From the NCBI GenBank assembly GCA_015067615.1, contig SVMD01000004.1, forward strand, positions 93,908 to 157,907: a stretch of 64,000 nucleotides of DNA. The letters run 5' to 3'. Numbering within the stretch: position 1 is the first letter of the stretch; each line of letters opens with the position of its first letter. Source of the stretch: Oscillospiraceae bacterium (GTDB lineage Bacteria; Bacillota; Clostridia; Oscillospirales; Oscillospiraceae). Below are positions 18,331-28,796 of this stretch, in pieces. A program made the position numbers and the translations under genes. Under the pieces are notes generated by a model that saw nothing but the letters and a program-made list of their open reading frames with translations, had not been told where the DNA came from and made no database searches.

Positions 18331-19242
18331 TCAATTGTAATAGAAGGTCTTTTTCTGGATGAAGCTGACCACCAACGCCAGGATCGCGCAGGTCACCAGG
18401 GTGCTGACCAGACTGAATACGGAGCTGAGACCGTAGTTGAAGTCAGAGAAGGCTGTGGTATAGGCCAGGTTGACCACATCACTGTCAATAAAGCTGTCCA
18501 CTACGGTGTAGACCACATTGGTAATGATGTGGGGCATCACCATGGGGAAGGTGACCTTCCAGAAGGTCTCATAGGCGGTGGCGCCTTCGATCTTGGCAAC
18601 CTCATAGAGCGATCCGGGGATGGACTGGAGCGCCGCGATGAAGATGACGATCTGCACACCGGAGGCGGAGATGATGCTGGTGATCCGGTCCACCGCACCC
18701 ACGATATACCCCAGCAGCTGCTTGGGGATCATCAGGTTACCGAACAGGTCGATGTAGTAGGACATGCCCATGCCCACCGTCTCGGCGGCCATTTCCTGGC
18801 TGGAGGCGCTGACACCGGTGGCAACCATCATGGTGGCGGTTTCCACCGCGTCCACAATGGCTTCGGCATTCAGGATCACGGGCAGGAAGAAGATGGCCCG
18901 GACCAGGGTTCTGCCGGGGAATTTCCGGTTGAGCATCAGTGCCATGAACAGGCTGAAAAAGATGATCAGTGGTACATCGATGACCATGTCCATGACGGAG
19001 GTGGTCAGGATCTGCTTGAAGCTGCCGTGGGCGGTGAAGGCGTAGAGGAAATTCTTCAGGCCCACAAATTCCAGGGTATAGCCGCCGTTGACCACATCCA
19101 TGGTTAGCTCCGACAGGGAAAACTGGGTGGTCATGAACAGGCTTCTGACATAGAACACCAGAAAGCCGATAAACCAGGGCAGAATGAACAGATAACCGCT
19201 CAGGGTTCGCTTCTGACTTAGGGTCAGTTTACGCTTTTTCAC
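18331..19242 (-). CDS. Carbohydrate ABC transporter permease (MalF-like)
   Basis: Multi-TM; YEVAKIEGATAYETFWKVTFPMVMPHI EAA loop. Confidence 0.88.
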   Translation of the reverse strand: MKKRKLTLSQKRTLSGYLFILPWFIGFLVFYVRSLFMTTQFSLSELTMDVVNGGYTLEFVGLKNFLYAFTAHGSFKQILTTSVMDMVIDVPLIIFFSLFMALMLNRKFPGRTLVRAIFFLPVILNAEAIVDAVETATMMVATGVSASSQEMAAETVGMGMSYYIDLFGNLMIPKQLLGYIVGAVDRITSIISASGVQIVIFIAALQSIPGSLYEVAKIEGATAYETFWKVTFPMVMPHIITNVVYTVVDSFIDSDVVNLAYTTAFSDFNYGLSSVFSLVSTLVTCAILALVVSFIQKKTFYYN

Positions 19243-19254
19243 ATCTGCACCTCC

Positions 19255-21843
19255 TTATCTGACTTCGCAGCTCATGGCGCCGACCCGGATGCCATCGGCA
19301 CTGAGTGCGGTGCCGGTGTAATTGACATAGATGGTCACACCGTTGCTGTAGACGATTTTTCTGATGCCGTTGGCCAGGATCTCATGGGATTCCATGGTGG
19401 CTCCGGAAACCCGGCTCAGAACACCGTTCACCTCAGCATACACCTCCGCGGCCTTGTCAGCCCAGGTGGCGAAGGTGGTTGCGTAATTGCTGTTCATGCC
19501 GGAATACTTCATGTCCGTGGTGGGCTTCCAGGTGAACAGGAAGTGGGGCGCGGCGCCGTATTCGATCATGGTCAGAACCTGCATCCGCTCGTCGGACACA
19601 TCCGTCAGGTTGAACACATTACCGCAGTAGTCGATGGAGCCATGGACGATCATCTCATACAGGGGGATGTTGGCATCCACGATCACATAGTCGTTGTCAT
19701 TCAGCGGAAGATTGATGATATCATCGGAAACGGCCCAGGCGTAATCGTTGGCCTGGCTGACCAGCACATTCTTCTGCGTGGCGGAGATGGTTTCCAGCAT
19801 GGCTTCCACCACATCCAGAGCCGCTTCCCGGTGGATCTGATTGCTGCGCTTCTTGTCCGAGTGGATGGCGGAGCCCAAATCTCTCAGGGAAATGCCGTCC
19901 ACATCGTAGCCTGCGAATCTGTCGGCAAACTCCGTTACATACCGGACCAGGAATTTGGGGGAGATCAGGTCGTACATGGTCTCGCTGTAGCCCATGGAGG
20001 AGGTCTGCCGGAGAGTGACCGGATTGACCTGGCCGAAGGAAGCCACATAGCCGCTGCCGTAATACTTGGCGCTTTCCGCCTGATAGTTGTAGCGCTTGCT
20101 GTTGTAGGTCACCTTCTGGAAGGCCACGTCCGAATAAAGGGTGCCGCCGTTTTCCGCAACCGCGGCGTTCAGCGCTTCCAGGCCCCGCTTGCCGCCCAGC
20201 TTGTGGGAAATGCGGATCTTATTTGGCACATCGTGGTAGTAGCCGCCGTTGAACCAGCCCTGCAGATTCATGACCTGATTGGAAATGCCCGCCTCGGCCA
20301 GAGTATCGGAGATCTGCTGAGCCTCCTCAAAGGTGGTCATGGCGGTGAGGCCCATGTACTGCTTGCCCAGGAAGAATTCCGTCATCTCCACACCTGCGAT
20401 CACATCGTAGTAGAACTTGATGCTTTCCGCTTCGGTTTTGGGTTTGAGAACGCCCTCCTGAATCAGGCGGTCACGGTAGTAATTGGCAATGCCGGTATAT
20501 CCCTGATGCGCACGGTCAAGGAACGTATAGCGAACCGTTAGATTGTGATCGTAGGGATTCGGTTCCACAATGGGAAGGGCCGCTTCGTTGCCGGTGGTGC
20601 CGAACATCTCCAGGGTTTCGCTGCCCCGGATGACAAAGGTAGTATAGGCGTAATTGTAATTGTTGACCTTACCCGCAATGCCCGCGGTGATATGGGCCAG
20701 GGACGCGCCGTCTTCCACGGTGGCCAGAATGGTTCCCCGCTCCTTGGCAAGTCCGAACAGGGCCATAGCTGCGTTGTGGGAGGATTCCATCACCGTGTAG
20801 TCCGCAGCTAGCATATCGATGCCGTAGATATACTGGGAATAGTTTCCGGCAGCGGTTTTGCCGTTATTGAAGTTGATAATGGAGCCGTCGCCGTTGGGAA
20901 CGACGATGTAGCCGCTTTCACTGTCATCCGCCGCAGCAAAGCTGCGCAGAAGCTGGATCCGGAAAATGGACGCGCCGCCATTTTCCTCAATGGCGCTGAC
21001 AGGTACCGAAACGTCCAGATGATCATCTGTCAGGCGGTATTCCAGTGCCACCTTGAAGGAAACGGGAACGGTTACATTGGAGCCGGCCAGGGCCATCTGG
21101 GCCACATAGTCCTCTTCCGTAAATCCGGCGGATTCCAGCATGGCCTGGATCTTTGCCTGCACATTGCGGTTATTCCGGGCTGTTTTCAGCAGCTGACGCA
21201 TACCGGACACATCGGAATTGGCGGTGTAGTACCGGCCAAAGGCGGCTGCATCGGTTTCGGACAGCACTGCCGCGATTTCTTCAAATTTCTCTTCCGACAT
21301 ATACTGGGGAACGATGCCGGTGGCATTGGAGAAATCTCCCAGCTCATAGATCACCCGCAGACCGTTTTCGATCTTTTCATAGCTGAACTGCTTCCGCTCC
21401 ACGGACATGGACCAGGAATCGTAGATACCCTCTGTCCGGGAAGCGTTGAAATAGTTGATGATCAGATGGGATTTTAAGTAATCCTTGTTCACGGCGTTGG
21501 CCACCGGATCATCATCCGCTTCGGGAGGTACCGCGAAGGTGATCTCTCCGGTGCGCTTGTCGCGAACCGCCACGTCGGTGGTATCTTCATTCAGATACAG
21601 CTGCAAATCGTCGCTTTCGGTGACAAGCAGGTAATCCTCATAGCCCGGAAGCGCCTGCTTCTGAAGCTTCAGTTCGGTTCCTTCTGCCACGGTGTAGGTG
21701 GACAGGTAATCCCGGTACTGGTTAAAGAAGGTGAAGCGCACCAGGTAATAGCCCAGGTAGACTGTGCCGATGACAAGTGCCAGAACAACCAGAGCGATGA
21801 GCAGTTTTTGTCCGATGCTGAGAGGCTTTCTTGTTTTTTTCAT
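19255..21843 (-). CDS. DUF5696-like membrane-anchored protein
   Basis: 862 aa, N-terminal TM; located in a carbohydrate ABC locus. DUF5696 call from recalled family features, not searched. Confidence 0.65.
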   Translation of the reverse strand: MKKTRKPLSIGQKLLIALVVLALVIGTVYLGYYLVRFTFFNQYRDYLSTYTVAEGTELKLQKQALPGYEDYLLVTESDDLQLYLNEDTTDVAVRDKRTGEITFAVPPEADDDPVANAVNKDYLKSHLIINYFNASRTEGIYDSWSMSVERKQFSYEKIENGLRVIYELGDFSNATGIVPQYMSEEKFEEIAAVLSETDAAAFGRYYTANSDVSGMRQLLKTARNNRNVQAKIQAMLESAGFTEEDYVAQMALAGSNVTVPVSFKVALEYRLTDDHLDVSVPVSAIEENGGASIFRIQLLRSFAAADDSESGYIVVPNGDGSIINFNNGKTAAGNYSQYIYGIDMLAADYTVMESSHNAAMALFGLAKERGTILATVEDGASLAHITAGIAGKVNNYNYAYTTFVIRGSETLEMFGTTGNEAALPIVEPNPYDHNLTVRYTFLDRAHQGYTGIANYYRDRLIQEGVLKPKTEAESIKFYYDVIAGVEMTEFFLGKQYMGLTAMTTFEEAQQISDTLAEAGISNQVMNLQGWFNGGYYHDVPNKIRISHKLGGKRGLEALNAAVAENGGTLYSDVAFQKVTYNSKRYNYQAESAKYYGSGYVASFGQVNPVTLRQTSSMGYSETMYDLISPKFLVRYVTEFADRFAGYDVDGISLRDLGSAIHSDKKRSNQIHREAALDVVEAMLETISATQKNVLVSQANDYAWAVSDDIINLPLNDNDYVIVDANIPLYEMIVHGSIDYCGNVFNLTDVSDERMQVLTMIEYGAAPHFLFTWKPTTDMKYSGMNSNYATTFATWADKAAEVYAEVNGVLSRVSGATMESHEILANGIRKIVYSNGVTIYVNYTGTALSADGIRVGAMSCEVR

Positions 21844-21854
21844 AACCGCACCTC

Positions 21855-22487
21855 CTACATCCGGAATATAATCTCGGTGTACAGGGATCTGAGGAAATTA
21901 TATACCTGTCCGATGAGATCTGCCAGCAGAAGGCCCACAAAAATGATGATCAGGATCGCCACAAAGGTAAGCAGCAGTGTCAGCAGCGTTCTGCCCAGGG
22001 TGTAATTGTGCACCTGCATAATGCCGATCAGCATCAGGGCAACGGCATAGGCGATGCCCACACCGATGATCAGGGTATAGAACGCGGCCTCCTCCTCGGT
22101 GATCACATGGCTCATGGCGGTGGCAAGCAGGAACACGGGGATCAGCGGTGCGCAGCCGTAGCCGATGGCAATGGCAATGTCCTTCATCCGTCCCTCGCCG
22201 TTCATCAGGCAGGTGATGGACCAGTTGGACACGCACAGCAGTGCATACAGCAGCAGCACGCCGGAAAGCTCTTCCAGAGAGTCCACCGTTGTGGGCTCCA
22301 CATCATTGACGATGAAATTCGCGCCGATGCGGTTCAGGGAGAAACAGAGGGAGAAGCCGATGACCAGCAGAATGGCGATGGGCACGCTGCCCCGGTCCTG
22401 ATGCCGGATCCAGTAAAAACCGTCAACAGGGTGGCTCATGGTGTAAAGCAGATACTGCCACTTTTCCCTGGAGAAGTACTTTTTCAT
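21855..22487 (-). CDS. Yip1-like multi-TM membrane protein
   Basis: Hydrophobic 210-aa protein; MKKYFSREKWQYLLYTMSHPVDGFYWIRHQDRGS N-terminus typical of Yip1-domain proteins in such loci. Confidence 0.65.
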   Translation of the reverse strand: MKKYFSREKWQYLLYTMSHPVDGFYWIRHQDRGSVPIAILLVIGFSLCFSLNRIGANFIVNDVEPTTVDSLEELSGVLLLYALLCVSNWSITCLMNGEGRMKDIAIAIGYGCAPLIPVFLLATAMSHVITEEEAAFYTLIIGVGIAYAVALMLIGIMQVHNYTLGRTLLTLLLTFVAILIIIFVGLLLADLIGQVYNFLRSLYTEIIFRM

Positions 22488-23953
22488 TTCCCGCTGCCCC
22501 CTTCCCTGCTGTATTCTTTTCTTTCACGGATCTTCAGGAAGACCCAGATACCGGCAGTGATGACCACCGCGCCGGTGAGGACCTGTCCTAAGTACCGGCG
22601 GAGGATCTCACTGCGGTAGCGCTTGAAGGCCACGGAGTAGTAATCCCGGTTCATACCCAGTTTCAGGTATTTCATCGCCATCTCGTTGTCGCCCGCGGAG
22701 AGATAGGCCTTGCCGATGCCGGTATTGGCCAGCTCGTTGTTTTCATCCAGTTCCAGCACCCGCTGCCACAGTTCAACAGCCAGTGCTTCATCGCCGTCAT
22801 GCCGAAGAGCCACCGCCTCGTTGATCAGACTGCCGTATTCCGTAGGCGCGAAGCAGTAGATCTCATTGCGGGTGGCATCCAGCACCAGCAGCTGATTGTT
22901 CCACTGCTCGATGGCGGAGGGGGTGTTGAAGGTACCGGCCTGGGTTCCCAGACCGCCGAAAATGTACAGCAGATTGCCTTCGTGGTCGTAGGTGAAGACG
23001 CGGCCGCGCTTGCGGTCCAGCAGCGAGTAGATGCCGTGGCCCCGATAGACCACGTCCGTGATCTGGCTGGGACCTGCATAGGCGCCGGAGCCGCCGCTCC
23101 ACAGGTCGCCGCCCACATGCTCGTTACGGCCCTTCTTGATCACGTCCTCGCCCCGGGGATTCAGGCGTCTGACGCCCTGCTCGCCGGTCTCGTCGATGTT
23201 GGTGGCGTATACAAAGCCATCCTCATCAATGTCCATGCCGGTAAATTCGGTGGCGATGTAAAGGGTCTGGTTTTCACGCTCTTCCTTGGTAGCCACCTTC
23301 TTCCAGAACTTCTCCCACAGGCTCAGGTTCACATTGATGGTGCCGAAAAAGCCGGAAAACTGGCCTTCGGTCTCAAAAACCATAATGCCCTGGAACATAT
23401 TCTGGGCGATGCAGTAGATTCGGTCGGCGTAGTCAACGGATACCTTCAGGGGTTTGAATACGAAGTTGTCGCCCAGTACGTCGGACTGGGGATTTTCCAC
23501 GATCTTCACCAGGGTTCCGTCCAGCTCCAGCACCACGATCCGCTTATTTTCACGGTCCGCGATGTACAGCTGGTTGTTTTCGGATACGCAGACGCCTGTA
23601 GGGGCGTTGAAGGTATCCTCCGCACCGGAATTGTCAAAGGAATCAATGACCCGGACAACCTCCAGTGTGTTTTCTTCCACCACAACAATGCGGTTATTGC
23701 CGGTATCGGCAATGTACAGGTCACCATCCGGCGCCACACAGATATCCTGGGGCTTGGAGAAAGCGCCGATGTCCAGGCTGATGCCGGAAATCACGCTGTC
23801 CGGCACATAGGGGGCCGGGGTCTGGACCACATTTTCCCAGTAGTCGTAATTGTAGCTGTCATAGGGCACCGCCCCCGCCTGCACCGGGAAGGACAGCAGG
23901 AACAGCACCAGAGCCAGCAGCAGGGTAAAGGTTCGTTTGATGATATGTTTCAT
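22484..23953 (-). CDS. Secreted NHL-repeat protein with TPR-like segment and C-terminal TM helix
   Basis: Repeats FSKPQDICVAPDGDLYIADTGNNRIVVVE, FNAPTGVCVSENNQLYIADRENKRIVVLE; ALRHDGDEALAVELWQRVLELDENNELANTGIGKAYLSAGDNEMAMKYLKLG; terminal TM. Confidence 0.82.
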   Translation of the reverse strand: MKHIIKRTFTLLLALVLFLLSFPVQAGAVPYDSYNYDYWENVVQTPAPYVPDSVISGISLDIGAFSKPQDICVAPDGDLYIADTGNNRIVVVEENTLEVVRVIDSFDNSGAEDTFNAPTGVCVSENNQLYIADRENKRIVVLELDGTLVKIVENPQSDVLGDNFVFKPLKVSVDYADRIYCIAQNMFQGIMVFETEGQFSGFFGTINVNLSLWEKFWKKVATKEERENQTLYIATEFTGMDIDEDGFVYATNIDETGEQGVRRLNPRGEDVIKKGRNEHVGGDLWSGGSGAYAGPSQITDVVYRGHGIYSLLDRKRGRVFTYDHEGNLLYIFGGLGTQAGTFNTPSAIEQWNNQLLVLDATRNEIYCFAPTEYGSLINEAVALRHDGDEALAVELWQRVLELDENNELANTGIGKAYLSAGDNEMAMKYLKLGMNRDYYSVAFKRYRSEILRRYLGQVLTGAVVITAGIWVFLKIRERKEYSREGGSGK

Positions 23954-23965
23954 GGCACTTCCCTC

Positions 23966-24832
23966 CTATTCCTTCATACCGGAGGTGGTCATGGTTTCCA
24001 GAACGTTGCTCTGACAGATCAGGAAGAACGTAATGGGAATGGCCGCAATGATAAAGGTGACGGCCGCGCTGGCGCCTGCCCGGGCAGTGCCGCCTGCGGC
24101 GATCTGCTGCAGGGCAAACTGCAAAGGCTTCAGCTCCTCATCCCGCAGGAACATGGCGCCGGTATTGCCCCACATCTGCTGGAACTGGAAGATCGCCAGG
24201 GTCAGCCAGGCGGGCTTGACGTTGGGCATGACAATGGTCATAAACACCCGGAATTCACTGGCGCCGTCCAGGCGGGCGGACTCCATCAGGGAATTGGGCA
24301 GCTGATCGATGAACTGCTTCATGAGGTACAGGCCCATGCCGTAGGAGCAGGCAGGCAGGATCAGAGCCAGATAGGTGTTGTTGATGCCCAGCCAGGAGAT
24401 GATCATGTAGTTGGGGATCTGGGTAACTGTCCAGGAGAACATCATGGACAAAACCACCATGTTAAACAGGGTATCCCGGCCCTTGAACCGGTGCTTGGAC
24501 AGAGGGTAGGCCGCCAGGGACGCCAGGATCACATGGCCCACGGTGCCGCCGACGGTGATGATGACCGTATTGAGCAGGTACCGGGAGAAGGGCACCCAGG
24601 AGGAATTCATGGCCACAAACAGATCCACGAAATTATCCAGGGTGGGATTCCGGACGAACAGCTTAGGCGGATACTGGAACAGCTCGTCCAGGGGTTTCAG
24701 GGCGTTGTTGACGATCATCACCAGAGGCAGGGCCATCAGAACGCCGAAAATACCCATCAGGAAGAACAGAAGACCGTTGCCCGCCACGGAGCGGTTCAGC
24801 TTCTGGGTCTTGAATATTTTCATTCTTTTCAT
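23966..24832 (-). CDS. Carbohydrate ABC transporter permease (MalG-like)
   Basis: Multi-TM; MESARLDGASEFRVFMTIVMPNVKPAWLTL. Confidence 0.88.
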   Translation of the reverse strand: MKRMKIFKTQKLNRSVAGNGLLFFLMGIFGVLMALPLVMIVNNALKPLDELFQYPPKLFVRNPTLDNFVDLFVAMNSSWVPFSRYLLNTVIITVGGTVGHVILASLAAYPLSKHRFKGRDTLFNMVVLSMMFSWTVTQIPNYMIISWLGINNTYLALILPACSYGMGLYLMKQFIDQLPNSLMESARLDGASEFRVFMTIVMPNVKPAWLTLAIFQFQQMWGNTGAMFLRDEELKPLQFALQQIAAGGTARAGASAAVTFIIAAIPITFFLICQSNVLETMTTSGMKE

Positions 24833-25758
24833 TCGCCGACCCTCCTCAGAAGCTTCTGAACCAGCTTGTTGGTGCCCACCATCAGCAGGAACAGAATGGT
24901 CGCAATGGCTGAGGCATAGCCCATCTCAAACCGGACGGTACCGTAGTCCAGTAGGTGGGTAACCACCGTGGAACCGGCATAGTTCACCGACGGGTTGCCC
25001 GCCAGCTGAATGGAGATATCCGCGATGGCAAAGGACTGGGTGATCTGCATCACGGCACCGAACATCAGCTGGGGCTTCATGGCGGGCAGGGTAATGTACC
25101 ACAGCTCCTGCCAGCGGTTTTTCACACCGTCCAGCACCGCGGCTTCGTACATATTCTTGTCCACGGTCTGCAAGCCCGCGATGAAGGACAGGAAGCCGGT
25201 GCCAAGGCTGAGCCACAGCTGAACCACGATCAGCATGGGCATCACATATTTTTCCGTCTTCATCCAGATGATGGCTTCGTTGATGATGTCCCACTCCAGC
25301 AGGATACCGTTCAGGAAACCATAGCGGTCGCCGGTGAGGATGATCTGCCAGATCATGTAGGCATTGCCGCAGATGGAGGGGGCATAGAAGATCAGGGTCA
25401 GAAAAGCTCTTAATTTGCCGGAGAACTCATTGATGATCCAGGCGAACAGCAGGCACATCATATAGCTGACAGGGCCCGTGATCACCGCGAAGAGCAGGGT
25501 ATTCTTCAGGGCCACGATGAACAGGTCATCGTTGACCAGCAGCCGGATGTAGTTGGTCCAGCCGGTGAATTCCGGCCATTCCAGCATATTGAAATCCGTA
25601 AAGCTCAGCACGATGGAGGCCAGAACCGGGAGCACCGTAAAGAAGAAGAAGAGAATGAAGTATGGGGCGATCATCAGGTAGGAAGGCATGCTCTTTTTCA
25701 GCTCCGCGTTCAGCCGCAGGGCCGGTGCTTTCTTCTGTTTCAGTTGTACCATACTCAC
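24829..25758 (-). CDS. Carbohydrate ABC transporter permease (MalF-like)
   Basis: Multi-TM; MYEAAVLDGVKNRWQELWYITLPAMKPQLMFG; 4-bp overlap with the downstream permease gene. Confidence 0.88.
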   Translation of the reverse strand: MSMVQLKQKKAPALRLNAELKKSMPSYLMIAPYFILFFFFTVLPVLASIVLSFTDFNMLEWPEFTGWTNYIRLLVNDDLFIVALKNTLLFAVITGPVSYMMCLLFAWIINEFSGKLRAFLTLIFYAPSICGNAYMIWQIILTGDRYGFLNGILLEWDIINEAIIWMKTEKYVMPMLIVVQLWLSLGTGFLSFIAGLQTVDKNMYEAAVLDGVKNRWQELWYITLPAMKPQLMFGAVMQITQSFAIADISIQLAGNPSVNYAGSTVVTHLLDYGTVRFEMGYASAIATILFLLMVGTNKLVQKLLRRVGE

Positions 25759-28757
25759 TCACCTCCCTGGGCCTGACCGATCAGTTCGAATTCTTCCCAT
25801 TTGTACTGCAGCTCCTCGTTGATCAGAACCACCTTGTCCATCAGTTCCTCTCTGGGAGATGCGGTATCCGTGTCTGTCGTGACGGTATAGAACGCGTTGT
25901 TAACATTACGCCAGGAATAGTAGCCGCCGGGGACCTGGGGGATGCCCATGACCCAGTCGTACTGCTCCAAAAGTGCTTCCATGTCGGAAGCCTTCCAGGC
26001 AAGATTGGCAAAGGCCTGCAGGTTTGCGGTGGGCACGCGGCCGGCTTCACCCTGGAGGCTCTCCATTTCGTAGCCGAAATTGGTCTGAACCTCGGTGGAG
26101 GTCCACCACTTCAGGAATTCCCAGCAGGCCTTCGGCTCATCGGTGGCAGACATGATCAGACTGGTCAGTCCCGTGGAGCCGACGCTTCTGTCAATGGTGC
26201 CGTCCTCCTTCCCGGTACCGGGAACCGGGGCGATGCCCCAGAGGCCGTCGATATCCGGAGCGGAGACCTGAAGATTGTTGTACAGGGTATAGTCCGCGAT
26301 GATGATGGGACACTCGCCTGTGCGGAAGCGCTGGTCCACGCTGGTTTCCTTGTCCAGCTTGTAGTCGGTATAGTACTCACAGTACTGCTTGAAGGTATTG
26401 ACCGCTTCCTCAGAATCCAGGGCGGAGCGGCTGCCGTCGGCGTTGTAGTAGGCACCGCCGTTCTGATACAGCAGCATGGCGAACACCTGCTCGCTGGGAA
26501 GCATGCCGAATTCCATCTGGTTCTTGGCAAGCACCGTCATGGCAACCTTCACATCGTCCCAGGTCTGGGGAATTTCCAGACCCAGCTCCGACAGGATATC
26601 CTTGCGGTAGAACATCATGGGGAAGGTCTGGGTTTCGGGCAGGCCGTAGGTGGCGCCGTCGAACCGAAGCTGCACCATAGCGCTGTCGGAGAAGCGGGTC
26701 ACCACATCGTCGTAGTCAGGGAACTGGGTCAGATCCAGAACCGCGTTGCGGATGCCGTAGTTCACCGCGGAGTCATTGCCGGTGGAAAGGACGGATCCGG
26801 CGATGCCGTTGGTATTGGGAACCTGGATTGCCACATCAGGTCCCTGTCCGGCCAGGGTGGCCCGGAGCAGGGTGTTCATATCCACCAGCTGGACATTCAC
26901 ATTGATTCCGGATTCGGGGGTGAAGGTGGCATCGATCATGGATTTGATCACGTTGGCCTGATCCCGGCCGGTGCCGATCCAGAGGGTAATGGAAGTGGCA
27001 TCCTCATCCGTGCTCACATTGCCAATCTGGTTGTAGTCGATAATAAAGGAATAGAACAGGCGGCAGATCTCATGCCAGAGGCCCGGGAAGAACCCGGTCT
27101 TTTCAATTTGAATGGCTTCATCGGGGGAATAGACATAGATTCTGTCCAGCTGCAGGGGCTGATCAATAACCTGGGTGATCCAGGTTGCCGTGGCACGGAC
27201 ATTGACCTTGAAGGAGGCCATGACCTCCGTAAAACGTTCCTGGTCAAAGATCAGCTCATCCAGCTGGTCGCTCATGGTGAGCAGGACGCTTTCCTTGTCG
27301 CTGTTCTCGCCGATCAGTGCCCGCAGACTGACAATGGCCGTATCCAGCTCCTCCTTGACCTGGATCAGCTGGCCTTCCAGCTCCGGCAGATTGTCTTCGA
27401 TCTCATAGTCCCGGTACTGGTCCGGAGCCACGCCGGTAATGCGGATGACGCTGCGGTAGATGGCGTTGAGCTGGGTCACGCAGCTTTGCACATCGCTGAT
27501 GATATCGGCGAACTCGCCCAGAACCACTTCCATGCGGAGGGTATGGGTGCCCTCCTCCAGGTAGAAGCTGTAGGGATTGTTTTCGCTGTCGGACAGCACA
27601 TCCTGCCGCCAGCCGGAGGCATAGGTAAAGCCATAGTCCTCCATCTCTTCGAAGGGCACCTGGCCGTCGATGGAGATCCGCCGGGAAACATAGATGCCCT
27701 TGACAAAATTCTGCTTGGCAAAAAGGGCAATGTTATAGTAGCCGCTTTCGGGAACCTCGAATTCCCACTCGATCCACTGGCCGTTGAGCCGCCAGGAGTT
27801 GCCGCCGATGGTATTGTTCAGCAGTTCCTTGGCGCTGGCAGGGTATACGGCGGGAGAACTCTGGTCCTGCTGGGCATAGAGCATCTGGGAGGAGGTCTTG
27901 GAGGCATTTTCCGCCTCGATCCGGATCACATGGCCGGATGTGGCGGCATAGCCCCGGGCATCGCCGGCAGCTTTCACCTGGGCATAGCTTTCCGCGCTCT
28001 GCACATTGGACAGGATCAGCTTGCGCAGGAGCATGGGCTCCCGCAGGCCGGTGACGGTGATGGTATGATCACCCTCCGTCAGATAGAGGGCCATCTGGGT
28101 GGTGATATAGCCCTCGCTGTCATAGACGTAGCTCTGGATCCATTCCGGAATCTCCACAGTGCCGGGCTTCAGGTCATTGCCCTGGTTGTCCTTAATCCAG
28201 GTGCGGACCTCCACACCGTTTTCATCCAGCATGGTTTCCCGGGTGTCAACGGTCCAGACCCGGTGGAATTCCACCAGAGAAAGCTCCTCATAGGGAAGCT
28301 CGCCGTCCAGGAAAATGCTGCGCTGAACTGACGAGTTCTTGCCGGCAACGGGATAATACAGGAAAGACAGGTCATAGAATCCGGTTTCCGGAACCGTCAC
28401 TTCAAATTCGATCAGAGAGTTTTCAGCGGTCAGAACGCTCACGCCGGGCATCCCCTCAAAGTCAGAGAACATGTCAGGATCGACCTGCCGGGAGCCTTCC
28501 TCGTAACGGACATAATCCTCCGCTTCCATCTCCACAACCACGTCCGGACGATGCGCCCCGTGCAGCTGTGCATACTCCTCGTAGCCCAGGCCGGTTTTAG
28601 AGGTGGCATACCGGCTGACGATCTGCTCGTAATCCTCCCGGCTGTGCTCCGTCAGCGCGTCCGCGCTTACAGATGCCGGCAGGATCAGGGAGAGCAGCAT
28701 GCAAAAGGCCAGTATGCGGGCAATCCATGCTGTGTTGGATCTGATCATTCTTGACAT
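25755..28757 (-). CDS. 1000-aa secreted fusion: CBM-like domains + ABC solute-binding domain
   Basis: Signal peptide; VVVEMEAEDYVRYEEGS…VPETGFYDLSFLYYP and VIRIEAENASK…EWEFEVPESGYYNIALFAKQ (CBM35/CBM6-like); C-terminal LATLAGQGPDVAIQVPN-type SBP family-1 domain (LRATLAGQGPDVAIQVPNTNGIAG). Confidence 0.8.
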   Translation of the reverse strand: MSRMIRSNTAWIARILAFCMLLSLILPASVSADALTEHSREDYEQIVSRYATSKTGLGYEEYAQLHGAHRPDVVVEMEAEDYVRYEEGSRQVDPDMFSDFEGMPGVSVLTAENSLIEFEVTVPETGFYDLSFLYYPVAGKNSSVQRSIFLDGELPYEELSLVEFHRVWTVDTRETMLDENGVEVRTWIKDNQGNDLKPGTVEIPEWIQSYVYDSEGYITTQMALYLTEGDHTITVTGLREPMLLRKLILSNVQSAESYAQVKAAGDARGYAATSGHVIRIEAENASKTSSQMLYAQQDQSSPAVYPASAKELLNNTIGGNSWRLNGQWIEWEFEVPESGYYNIALFAKQNFVKGIYVSRRISIDGQVPFEEMEDYGFTYASGWRQDVLSDSENNPYSFYLEEGTHTLRMEVVLGEFADIISDVQSCVTQLNAIYRSVIRITGVAPDQYRDYEIEDNLPELEGQLIQVKEELDTAIVSLRALIGENSDKESVLLTMSDQLDELIFDQERFTEVMASFKVNVRATATWITQVIDQPLQLDRIYVYSPDEAIQIEKTGFFPGLWHEICRLFYSFIIDYNQIGNVSTDEDATSITLWIGTGRDQANVIKSMIDATFTPESGINVNVQLVDMNTLLRATLAGQGPDVAIQVPNTNGIAGSVLSTGNDSAVNYGIRNAVLDLTQFPDYDDVVTRFSDSAMVQLRFDGATYGLPETQTFPMMFYRKDILSELGLEIPQTWDDVKVAMTVLAKNQMEFGMLPSEQVFAMLLYQNGGAYYNADGSRSALDSEEAVNTFKQYCEYYTDYKLDKETSVDQRFRTGECPIIIADYTLYNNLQVSAPDIDGLWGIAPVPGTGKEDGTIDRSVGSTGLTSLIMSATDEPKACWEFLKWWTSTEVQTNFGYEMESLQGEAGRVPTANLQAFANLAWKASDMEALLEQYDWVMGIPQVPGGYYSWRNVNNAFYTVTTDTDTASPREELMDKVVLINEELQYKWEEFELIGQAQGGE

Positions 28758-28796
28758 AATCTCACACCCTCTTAAAAATCTAAATGCCAGGCGATA

